From: Galdieria sulphuraria
Taxonomy: Eukaryota > Rhodophyta > Bangiophyceae > Galdieriales > Galdieriaceae
Assembly (NCBI RefSeq): GCF_000341285.1
Contig: NW_005178467.1
Span: 124,001 to 188,000 of the forward strand
Reading direction: 5' to 3'
DNA: 64,000 nucleotides
Shown: in pieces, positions 44,672-54,789 of the stretch
How positions within the stretch are numbered: position 1 is the first letter of the stretch
How the letters are laid out: each line of letters starts with the position of its first letter
Notes under the pieces: model-generated
What the model was told of the DNA's origin: nothing
Seen by the model: only the letters and a program-made list of their open reading frames with translations
Databases searched by the model: none
Made by a program: the position numbers and the translations under genes

Positions 44672-46811
44672 ATGCTCTCTTACTTAAACAACAGTGATCA
44701 ATCCAAAAACTATCAAACAAGATGGAAATGGTTGTGGTCTAACCAAAGTATTGCTTCGTGGTTCCAAAGTCATAAAATTTTCAGTTCTCAAAATGAAATG
44801 AATAGTACAATACATCCGAAGAACCCAAGTGAAGAAAAGGTGTGGAAGGAATTTGAAGAGAGCTCTTTGGAAGAATATGAGTACTCCGGCACCTTTTCAA
44901 AGGGTACACCAGCAAATGTCAAAATGTCTGTTCCTACAAGGTATGTTTGTCGGAAAACATTAGTCTCAATTCATTATTCGTAACAAATATCCAGTCCAAT
45001 GACTCCCGACAATTGCAACGAATCCTCAAGTTATACTTCATTCAGAAAGCTCGCATTGTACAAAGAATATTGTGAAAATGAAAAATGGGTATGCAAATAT
45101 AGAAACTTGGAAAAATTTGCTTACAACAAACTTCTCTTTAGACAACAGACTTGGAAAGAACACCGAGCCAATTGGCAAGTTTGAACCTTCCAAGCTCTCC
45201 ATCTGATTATCGCATTCGACAAATTTCCTATCATGTCGAGGTCATTCAAACTTTGTTGATTCCCTCCATACGAAGTATGTAATATTTTTTCTTTCCATCT
45301 TAAAAAGCTGACTTTGCAGATGCTGACTCTTCTCACCTTACATGGGTTGCACCACTGGGGTCCGGTGCTGTAGGTATGGTGTTATGCCCCAACGCTGTGG
45401 ACATTGCTGTGAAGGTAACTATAGAATAACTTGGCAAATAATAGACTCAATTGGTATTGCTGTAGGTATCGATCTATGAAACTGGTTTTGATCCAAAACA
45501 CCTTCATCCAAGCAAAGCAGAAGCACAAATCATGCGAAGATTATTTACCGTTCTAAGACTTGCAGAAAAAGATCCTGTTAGTCCTCACGTAGCTATCATA
45601 CTTGACGATATTTATGGAGTTTCTCTCTCTTCTCTACAAATTCCCAAACATTTCTGGGAATCTTCTCGAAGTGCAAAAGAGCTTCAGAAGTGGATAGGTC
45701 GCAATCGAAACTGCGATCTTTCCAATTGCTCTCTTCTATTCTCAGAACGACTGGAAGGAGGAACTCTTTTTCGTTCGTTGTGCAGGTCGTCTCCTGATGT
45801 GAAACGTCAGAGAAGTGTAGATTTGGAAGAACTTTCCCAGGGACACTTGAAGACGCCAAAAGCCTTTTCACAAGTGCTTCAAGAGCTGGGCGTTTCTCCT
45901 GTCGACGGAATAAGGACAGTAGCCTTTCAGGTTCTTTTCACTCTTGCAGTTATAAAGGAGTTGGTAAGCAGAGACATTATCCCATCAGTTGTTGTCTTAA
46001 ATCTCTTCTTCAGATACCTGATTTTAAGCATAATGACTTGAGTTTGGCAAATATTATGCTGCGAGCAACTCACGACTTTCCAGTGGACTTATGGGAAAGT
46101 TCCATAACCCAAGGAAGAGAAACCAGAAGCCATTCAGAACATAATGCCAAGTTCTACACTGCACCTCTTCGAGTCTATTTATACAAATATCGTAATGAAA
46201 AATTCCTTGTGCCTGATTTAGGGTTTCAACCTGCCATTGCTGACTTTGACTTTGCTTGCATTGGTAAGCTCAACAAATAAATGGTATGGAGTGACTAATA
46301 TTGCTTGTCAAATAGGAAACGGCACCAGCCCAGAAGATATAACCAATGCAAAAGTAGCCTTTTTTGAGTCAAGAAAGGTTTACGAAGATTATAACATACA
46401 TTCTAAAAGAGATGATATTTCGGATGCACAAATGTTCCTCAGCAACTTGAAAGATGTTGCTTTGCATAACTTGCAACGAGAATTGAAATCCAGATCGTTG
46501 TTTTTGAAGGCTTCTCCAAACAAAGAAGAATCTCTTATGGTAAGATTGGTCTCAGTTATGATGAGTAAGATATTAAACTATCCAAGCTTGACTTTTTCCA
46601 GAGAAGAGTGCATCCACAATGCAACGACTCTCAAAATAGGTCGTTGAGAGGGCGACTACCGCCCGGTCTTCACGAAACTTCTGATTACTATAGTCCAAAG
46701 GGCATCTTGAAGGATACTTTTTTCGACAACTTTCGAAATATGGCTGTTGAATACGAAAAAAACCCTACAAAGTTCAAATTGTTGGAGTCCTACGGAATAG
46801 AAGTCCCTTGA
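44672..46811 (+). CDS. Highly divergent protein kinase with HND and DFD motifs
   Basis: A protein kinase fold that keeps the core catalytic residues in unusual settings. Glycine loop LGSGAVGMVL and the ATP-binding lysine in DIAVKVS are near 45355-45480. The catalytic loop is FKHNDLSLANIMLR (about 46019-46060), with the catalytic Asp and the metal-binding Asn; the usual HRD is HND. The metal-binding DFG is replaced by IADFDFACIG (46237-46263). The C-terminal lobe ends with YYSPKGILKDTFFDNFR. About seven introns (45-55 nt) are inferred; the joints were chosen by frame. HND...DFD kinases of this shape are known to me mainly from large DNA viruses and some protists, so an old gene exchange is possible, but the intron-rich gene looks like a resident host gene. 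Confidence 0.7.
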
Positions 46812-46937
46812 GTTGTCTTGATTGCTCTGGAAACCAAGAAAACTGATTCTTTATTATTTCCAATTGTGAAATGATTGCAGTTAATATTACATAAAGAAGC
46901 AAATGTTCATCTTTCCAAAGGAACGTTTTGGGTTCAT

Positions 46938-48492
46938 TTATTTCGAGTGAAGGCTCGGTTGATGTGCTATCGAAATCCATCCATTGCGATGATATCCGGC
47001 TTCACACCACAGCTCTAATAAAAGCAGCTTCTCAAGACCGTCAGGTAACAACGTCTCAATGATATGATACACAAATGTTGGTTTACGATATTGTCTCGGA
47101 AGACTCTCCGAAAGACTTTTTTTCCAACAAGGAAAATCATAAACAACATCAGGATTACGTTGATGTTGCAATTGGATCGTTTCAGCACTCGTTTTACCCA
47201 ACCTAGCATAAAAATGTGAGTTGTTTCTACGGACACTCTTTCAACAATTACTTTCTCAACACCAATAAAGTAGAATGGCAGATCCGAAAATAACGATAGT
47301 CACTCTCACGAATCTTGTTATTCACATTTTTGTGAATCCAACAGACATTTTCCACATAGTTAAATCCCTTGGCTTCAAAAACTTGGATAACTTCGGGGAT
47401 CATCCATTTCTCTACCCATACAAAGACAAATCCAAAAGGCAGAATGTGATGGAGTCCTTTCAACGATGCCACATCGCAAGGGCGCAAGTTCCTCGTATTC
47501 TAAGATGATTCAGATTATCGGGGTCGGTAGTTTCACTTACTCTGACCAAGGAGGATCCATGTAGACACATTGAAAACTTTTGCCTAATTCCCTTAGATCG
47601 AAACAACAAATATCCTTTTCTAAATAGAGACCTTTTTTCTCGGATATCGTAAGCGATGATAACGGTAAGATAGGAATAGCCCAAGAGCGTGGTAACGGAT
47701 CAGGAGGCATAGCTTCACGAACGACCACATTCATCAACTAAGAATAACCAAACATGTTCGTTATTTTGTATATAGTCAGTCTTTACAAAACACACCTGTC
47801 GTCTTCGTCTTCTCCAAGCAATCAGAGCATTGAAAGCAGAAGATCGCACAGCAAGAGGCCTCGATGCGTGGACGAGACTAGCACTATTCCGCATGCCCTT
47901 TGGTTTTGACTTCGAACGATGGCCATGTTCTAACCACAGTTCGTCCTATCATAATCTTCAGTTTCTTATCTCTTTTCATCCAATCTCAACTTACCTCATC
48001 GGAATCTGACCAGACTTCCTCATCCTCCGAATCACTAACCTCAATCAGTTCCGAAAATGCAGCAGCTGGGTCATCATAATATTCATCTTGTAACGCAGCA
48101 ATCGTTTCACCACCGTCTTTTAACATATTTACAGTGAAGAAACTCGTCTGCTTGAAAAGTTCAGCTTGTTCTTCCGCAGTCAGTTGTATCGACACGTCAT
48201 AACCGTCCGTAACCTCGGGCTCATTGCTGTTGTGACACTCATTTACTACTCCTTCCAACGTCTCGGATAAAAGATCGGTATTTTCCCCTCGTGACTCCTC
48301 CCATTCTTGCTGCCTTTGATTCGCTTTGTTCTGTTGAAGGCGTTCCAACGCTTCAAACTTTTTCATGATCATTTCGGGAGTCTCTTCATCATCAACGTAA
48401 CCTAGGTAGTATGAAGGATCTGGAGTTTTAGTTTGTTTCTGGCATCTTCTGCGTGGTCTCGAATAAGTTTCCGCTGAAGGATCCTCTGACAT
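46938..48492 (-). CDS. MT-A70 family N6-adenine methyltransferase
   Basis: Methylates adenine in RNA or DNA using S-adenosylmethionine. The catalytic motif is YMDPPWSE (near 47545), with the start of the Rossmann core before it (YLEKDICCFDLRELGKSFQC) and GFVFVWVEKWMIPEVIQVFE, NYVENVCWIHKNVNNKI after it, as in METTL3/METTL14-type proteins. The C-terminus reads TSAETIQLQHQRNPDVVYDF, then LRPRQYRKPTFVY-like sequence and LLLELWCEAGYHRNGW. An N-terminal region (48492-47986) is acidic and helical with LTAEEQAELFKQTSFFTV. Four introns of 48-55 nt are inferred, including one of 49 nt right after WSE. Start ATG 48492. Which subfamily (METTL3, 14, 4) is unclear. Confidence 0.8.
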
Positions 48493-49618
48493 CACGAGAC
48501 AAGAAAGCGGTTTAAAAATCGATGGCCAAAACCGGATTTGTATCGTTTCCCGCTCAAATTACACTGCCCATGATATTTCTACCCGTCATAATTGCCAACT
48601 TCCATAATATGAAATGTCCAGTGTGGTCAGTAATATGAATAACATATAAAGTATCAGATTCCTCTGCAATATGCAAAGGAGGGACATCTTTACTATTTTG
48701 GAAAATACTACTCATGACGAGGAAAGTGATAAAATGGCTAAAGACAGTTCATTTAAGAAATGGGAAAACACCTCAATGTATTTATTAATTCAAAAGAACA
48801 AAAATTGGAGCATTTCAAAACTTCCAACTAGCTTTCGTAAGAAAAGAAGTTAAAATAATACAAGTCGTCATATTTTTCAGCCTCAAAGCCATTTGCCATT
48901 CAGTTTAAAGTTGACAAATTTTTCAGTTGTTCTCGAAACGACACAAAACCATAGAGAGAACTGATCTTTGACAAAAGCAGATAATCGAAAACAATAACAA
49001 TGGTTTTATCTCAAAGGAAAGCTTTGAAATGGCTGAAATATAACTAAATGAATTTAAAAAGATTTAATTGATTTAAACTGTGGCATAAGTAATAAGGACT
49101 ACAATTAATTTTCAAGAATTTAAATTGTTACTTATGCAGGACTCAATCCTAAAGAATTGAGTTTTAAAAAAATTATTTAAAATATTAATTCAGGCAACTA
49201 GCGAATTGAAGTCAGTTGGATGATTAGGCTCAAAAATTATGAACGTAGAAGATTTTGGCAAACCTTGGTATTTAAAAAGCCATTAAAATTTTTAAGTAAA
49301 TTATTTTATTTATTAAATGCTTTTTATTTTGTGAATTTGTTTGCAAATGGACAATCAAACATCCGAACATCTTCTGTTTACGTTTGTAAAAATTTCTATG
49401 CTATTCTATGTGTTTGTTACAAGCTATTGGTTGTTTATGTTAAATTTCCAGAAACTTACGAACATATCCTCTAGAATATACTATTGTGGTTGTACTTGCA
49501 TCTCCATGCAAATTTTCAATTGACAGTTACCAGAGAGAAAAGGGGACGGGAAAAATTGCTTGCTGCAAAGAATTTCCCGCTTGAAGCATTCTTTCTGTTA
49601 CCTCAACAATCGGAAGTG
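48493..49618. other. AT-rich 1.1-kb divergent intergenic region with inverted repeats
   Basis: No gene recognised; short frames have no family match. The centre (48990-49330) is strongly AT-rich with repeated ATTTAAA-type words and two hairpin-forming inverted repeats, listed next. Confidence 0.5.
49083..49162. repeat. Nested inverted repeats in AT-rich DNA
   Basis: GCATAAGTAA (49083-49092) is a perfect inverted match to TTACTTATGC (49128-49137), and inside it ACAATTAA (49101-49108) matches TTAAATTGT (49120-49128) with one extra A, giving an imperfect 55-nt hairpin. Five bases further on, ACTCAAT (49141-49147) and ATTGAGT (49156-49162) form a 7-bp hairpin with an 8-nt loop. Confidence 0.75.
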
Positions 49619-50937
49619 ATGGGTAGAAACAAAGTGAATATTAAGCGTATTGAAGACAGTCGTTCGCGACAGGTAATTCTAAAGTGTCGTTGATACGTTT
49701 ATAAAGTTAATTTAGAAGCAGGTTACGTTTACTAAGAGGAAAGCTGGTCTGATAAAGAAAGCCTTCGAACTTTCTGTGCTTTGTGATTGCGACGTAAGTT
49801 TAGTGATCTTCAGTCCTAGCGGAAAGATGTTTGAGTATCAGTCTGAAAAATGGGTCACACTTTTTGAAAAAATGTTCGCATACGAGGGTATGGTTGAAAG
49901 AAAAACGAAAGACCAGGTTTGTGTAACCTCTTTTTTCCTTTTGCTGACTCACTTGTTTCAAGTCTAATTTAGTTGAAATGAAGGCAAGAAAGAGGTCTAT
50001 ACCAGTTCCACAAAATATAATTGAATTTGTAGCTAACTTTGAAAATTCTTTCAGCAAAGAACACAAACTGACCCATCCTATTTACTCGAAATCATCTTCT
50101 ATTATTGATAATGGTATTGAGAAAGGAGACCTTGCAGGTTGTTCTTCGCTAGCAATGAATGACATATCTCACTTAAACAAAGAAACAAGTCGATACGATC
50201 AATTTGTCATGCGAAACTTTTCAGGTAGCAGTTTATCTTGCAACCAAAATATGGAAAAGAATACCACGCATTCTTCATGGGAAGAAGAGTATCTTTTTGA
50301 AAGTGGAGAATATTTATCTTCTAAAATGGCTGGAAAAATCCCAGAATCACAACTTTTGAAAACTTCTTCTCCAAGAAGCACGCATTATCACCACTCAGGA
50401 AGCCAAGATTATCAAACGAACCCACATTTTTCTAATGTTGTAGTTCAAATGTCCTCATCTGATGAAAATAAGGCACAGGTGGAAGAAAAACAACCATTTT
50501 ATCATCAACAGGACTGGAATGAAGATAGAGAAAATGACAAAGAAGCATCCATTGATGTTCATTCTCATGAAGATTCGAGTTCGTTTCGGTCAAGAAAGCG
50601 TCTCAAAGTTGAAATTCCTCACCCAAGTGAGTTTTCAAGCGACGCGCTGAGAACTTCAGATTGGTTAGCCAACGTTTCTTATTTGCAGACCAGTAGAAGA
50701 TACTTTGGAGATCAAGACTATTTTTCAACAATGAATTGTTTTACAAACCACAGTAGTGGATGGTTTTGGAATCGATATATGGACAACATTCCCCCAGTAC
50801 CTCGTTCTCCATTCCTTTGGAGCACTCCTAGAGGACCTCTTGGATTTTTTAGTCAAGAACATTTGTTCACACCAACTTCCATTTCTGGAGTCATCCCTAG
50901 TCCTGGAACTGAATTCATTCGCAATCCGGATATTTGA
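49619..50937 (+). CDS. MADS-box transcription factor, MEF2/SRF class
   Basis: A DNA-binding dimeric transcription factor. The MADS domain begins at ATG 49619, [18 protein letters not shown], then after an intron of about 50 nt [20 protein letters not shown] followed by [20 protein letters not shown]. These residues recognise CC(A/T)6GG-type boxes. A short extension ([17 protein letters not shown]) is followed by a 46-nt intron at about 49917-49962 and one long exon that is Ser/Asn/Glu-rich, without the plant K domain, so this is a type I/MEF2-like factor. The joint [15 protein letters not shown] is set by frame. The C-terminal part has aromatic and proline patches ([20 protein letters not shown]) fit for activation. 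Confidence 0.9.
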
Positions 50938-51016
50938 GAACGATTTTGTTTATTTCAAGATAATTTCGTAACGTCGCTTTCCAAGTGCAACATACGATCC
51001 TATTTTGTGAAGTATA

Positions 51017-52351
51017 TTATCTATTGTCCCATAAAGTAGCTAATGCCTTGTTCAATTGGTTGGCCGCTTCTTTTGTCTCATGTAATGATAATGAACCATA
51101 GGATATTCGTAAGTAGTTTGGCATTCCAAATAATTGTCCAGGAAATACCAAAATGCCATATTTGTGTATTAAATATGACACAGCATCATATGATGAGATA
51201 GACTTTGGTATAGGAACGAAGAAGAAGAATCCTCCATTGGCTCTATATGTATTGTATTTACTCACGACTTGCCAAAATATTTCTCTTCTGGGCACCATTT
51301 CTTTCAAAGCCATTCAAAGATGTTCTTTTGGGACACAGTTATAAGGACGACGTACCTTGTACTTGATTCTGAATACATTCTTTCGAAGAATCACGTAATG
51401 CCGCCAATGCTGCATGCTGTGCAAGATGACAAGCATGCGTTGCTATAGTGTCTTGTATTTCTAACATGGATTTTCGAAGATAGTTGGGATAACAAAAATA
51501 GCCCACTCTTAGCCCTGCCAAAGAATAAGACTAGCACAAAGTCCATTAGGAGTGCAATGAAAGTAAGAATATGCATACTACCTTGGAAAAAGTATACAGG
51601 TTGATAACGCCATCTGTAGCACTAAAACAACTATTTTCCATTCCATCAAACGTGAAATGTTCGTATGCCTCATCGATTACCAACCAAACACCTCTCTGAA
51701 AACACAACTGATACAAGGAACGCAACAAATCTGTACTTATAACTCTTCCTGAAGGATTTCCTGGACTGACGACGACTACCAACTTTGTATTGACACTTAT
51801 TCGTAACCCTTGTGGTTGAGGGAGAAATTCTGAATCTGTATCGACAACCACTGGTTTGACTCCAGCCAATAAACAAGCAGTGTAATGTGAAAAGTAATAA
51901 GGTCGGAATAAGATTACCTCATCACCTGGACTACATAAACATAAGAGAATGTTGAGAAAGCCCTGATTGGAACCCGAACATATCATCACTTCGTTGCCAC
52001 AAGACGATGCAAACTTTAGGTCTAAAAGTTTTCCAATTTCTTTCTCCAGTTGTGATAATCCACAAGTTGCTCCATAACGATATGTCTCTGTTAGGCCACA
52101 TGATTGGATAATTGCCTGTTGAACACTAGTAGGTGGTGACCAAAAGGGCGTTCCCTAAGAGAGGTTGGTAAGACTATATCAGTAAATTGGAACAGTTTCT
52201 ATCACTACTTCACCATCGTCAAGTTATAGATAACGTTTTCTTGTCCATATGTTTCTAAAAACTGAGTCACCCACGAAGTTTCTTCCAGACTTAATCTATT
52301 ACTTGACGATAAGTTGGAAGTAGACATGGCCCTTGTTGGAAACAATGCCAT
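51017..52351 (-). CDS. Class I/II PLP-dependent aminotransferase
   Basis: Fold-type I aminotransferase using pyridoxal phosphate. Starts at ATG 52351 (MALFPTRAMSTSN) or 52327. Conserved pieces: GTPFWSPPTSVQQAIIQSCG, YGATCGLSQLEKEIGKLLDL, MICSGSNQGFLNILLCLCSP (PLP phosphate loop), VVVSPGNPSGRVISTDLLRS, WLVIDEAYEHFTFDG (Asp of the PLP ring) and, joined over an intron, YTFSK with SYSLAGLRVGYF, where the Lys forms the Schiff base. The C-terminal domain ends with NYLRISYGSLSLHETKEAAN. Three introns of about 40-60 nt. The closest look is the aspartate/aromatic aminotransferase branch, but the donor substrate cannot be read. Confidence 0.87.
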
Positions 52352-52586
52352 TGAGCATTTTCACTTGAAGATTCTCTCATCCAAACCTATAAAAAAAGCC
52401 ATTCAACTATAAAATGCATTGTAGTTTATTGGCAAATGCAATGGAATATTTATTTACTCGGAGAGTCACTCAAATAGGTATATTTAGAAACAACAGATAA
52501 TCAAAGACTAGTGTAAAGAATGTCAAGTCTTTTGTACATCATTCCATATTTTGTGAACAGAATAACCCAATTGCTATCTTATCGAG

Positions 52587-53531
52587 ATGCATCTTTATCT
52601 CAATACAATTCTTTGGGTGTGTGATCGACAAGAGATGTTGCTGTTCTTTCTCTCAACATGTTTGGTCTCCAACCCCAAGAAAACCTGTCACTCTTGTAAA
52701 AACAGAAGAATAATAACATATAAGTCTTATCTTCGCAAGCCTATTTTGTATTCCCAGATAAAGACTGATCCAGCTAGAGAAACATTGAAGCAAACATTCT
52801 ACAGACAAGTCAAGGTAATCAAAGAGACTTTAAGGTAAGATTGGAAAAGAAAAATATGCAATCCAAAAACTGGTTACAGATATTCAGGTGACCGACCTCT
52901 TACCAACAGAGGAATGGACAAACAAACCGAACAAAAGATAATGGAAACCATCGAAGTATTGGAAGCAAGTAACCCTGTTCCAAACCCTCTCACTAGTCAA
53001 GCCATCGAATTGCTTCAAGGAAATTGGAAACTGATCTTTTCTACTGCCAGAGAAATAACAACATTGAGCTCTCTTCCTCCCATCTTTCAATTACAATCAG
53101 TATACCAAATAATTGATCTAAAGAATAGGAGGCTCGAGAATAGAGCTGAACTTGATGTTGCTGGTGCAATAAAAGCGTCTGTACGGGTAACTGGAAAGTT
53201 TTATCCTGTATCCGAATCAACCTCAACTCCACCAGAGCTACAAGAAACTAGTCTCGATAGCAAGACCCGAGAAAGAATACGTAAACTTTTGGAAGGTCGT
53301 CGTGTCAATGTCAAGTTTCAGAAGAGGTCTTTTGGGATAGAAAGTATTTTTGGTGTTCCCGTGAAAAGTTTCTTGGAAACATTGCGACAAGTAAATGTGG
53401 CTCCACTCACTCGACGTGAACCTTCCTTGGATATTACCTATTTAGAAGAGAGCTTTCGAATAGGTAGAGGAGGTGATGGAGGGATCTTCGTATTAGAAAG
53501 AGTTGCTCCTATTGACATTCGTCAGAAATAG
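52587..53531 (+). CDS. Plastid fibrillin (PAP/plastid-lipid-associated protein)
   Basis: Fibrillins coat plastoglobules and thylakoid lipid surfaces. Two exons joined over a 45-nt intron at about 52833-52878. The PAP domain is in exon 2: IELLQGNWKLIFSTAREITT, FQLQSVYQIIDLKNRRLENR, AGAIKASVRVTGKFYPVS, VNVKFQKRSFGIESIFG, and the C-terminal DITYLEESFRIGRGGDGGIF followed by VLERV, which matches the family ending where a final arginine-loop binds ligands. The N-terminal 60 residues (KTCHSCKNRRIITYKSYLRK and around) are basic and polar, fitting a plastid transit peptide. Start ATG 52587; an in-frame ATG 48 nt later is an alternative. Confidence 0.83.
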
Positions 53532-53931
53532 AGTGTCATTTCAAAATGAGAACAATGCAGAATATTGTAAAAGGAGTGAAAGTTTCCAAGGTGTTCTCAT
53601 ATCTTTTCGTTTGTAAAAGGCAAACCAAATAATATTTCATTGATGGACAATATTCAATTTTCTCCATTTGAAAGGTAGTTGTAGTGGGACCTGAGTCATA
53701 AATGTTACACAAGTATTGTAGTTGAGGATGGGCAGTTGATCTTGAAAGCTCTCAGTTCTCCTCTCAAACCAAGAAACTTGTTCAATAGATTCAAGTTTTC
53801 GCAATTCAGGAATCTAAACAGAGTCCATTTCATGTCTCTTTCTTTGTTCTATCAGGACACCATAGACGGATTCAATTGATTCTTCTACTTTCCACATATA
53901 GCTAGTTAAGAAGAATTGCCTCGTAGGAAAT
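53532..53931. other. About 400 bp without a recognisable gene
   Basis: AT-rich, no repeat or RNA gene seen; holds the fibrillin 3' end and the RING gene promoter. Confidence 0.4.
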
Positions 53932-54584
53932 ATGCCTATCCGAGACTTGTTGTTGAATGAGAATTATCGAGCACCCAATTCTACCCAATGGACAAATGTC
54001 AGGTCCATATCTCCTCCCCCTTTCTGTTTATTGCTATTTAGTCACATGCTCGCTTCTGAAGTGGAAGGTAGAAGGGCAGACGTACACCTGTTGTTGACTT
54101 TAGTTCGTTTATACAAGTCAGGTGTTGAAAACCCTCTACAGAACGAAGTATTTGTGACTGGTGGGTCTTTGCTGAGAGAGAAAGCACTGAAATACCTTGA
54201 GTCTCCTCCAACACCTAAGAACATATTGGATAACCTTGTTACAGTACACGTAAGGTGCTTTTTTTGAAAGTTAACTCCATTCCTAAAGACTATTTAGTTT
54301 GCTCAAGTAGGAGGTGGCGAAAGATGTCCAGTATGTGGAGAGGAATATGAACAAGGCGGACCCGTCAAAAAACTTCCGTGAGTATCACTACTTGTGAAAT
54401 ACTGTGCTCTCATTTGGACTCAAAGTTGTGGAGACATATTTCATCTCAAGTGTATTTATCCGTGGCTAGAATTTGTAAGATAGCTGTGTTTTTTCCTCTC
54501 TCAACTTGCTCACGCTAAGCTGCTTTTCCGTAGCATAATACCTGTCCCCTTTGTCTGGAGGTATTTATTGACAGGGAACGATAG
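53932..54584 (+). CDS. RING-type E3 ubiquitin ligase, RNF181/RNF126-like
   Basis: Transfers ubiquitin from an E2 to substrates. Starts ATG 53932, with a non-conserved N-terminus (LLLFSHMLASEVEGRRADVH, a helical stretch) and a RING at the C-terminus assembled over three short introns: GERCPVCGEEYEQGGPVKKL, then PCGDIFHLKCIYPWLEF and HNTCPLCLEVF. The Cys/His ligands follow the RING-H2 order, except that the first ligand of the central pair is Asp (CGDIFH) in place of the usual His (CGHxFH). Asp can hold zinc in some RINGs (for example RBX1), so it may still bind two zincs. Ends at tag 54582-54584. Confidence 0.75.
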
Positions 54585-54789
54585 TAGTATGATAGAGTCT
54601 AACTTGCGAAGGTCACTTGAGTAAACAGGGTAATATAAAAAACTCTTTAGAACCAACTGCGCTACGAATGATCAGAATAAAGGGATCGTTAAAATCCATT
54701 TGATGTATTTTTTCTCTCCAGAAAAAGCGCTTAGTGAAAGGGTTGCGCATTTTCCCCCTAAGGATTGTTTTGAGTTTTTTGTGACTTAA

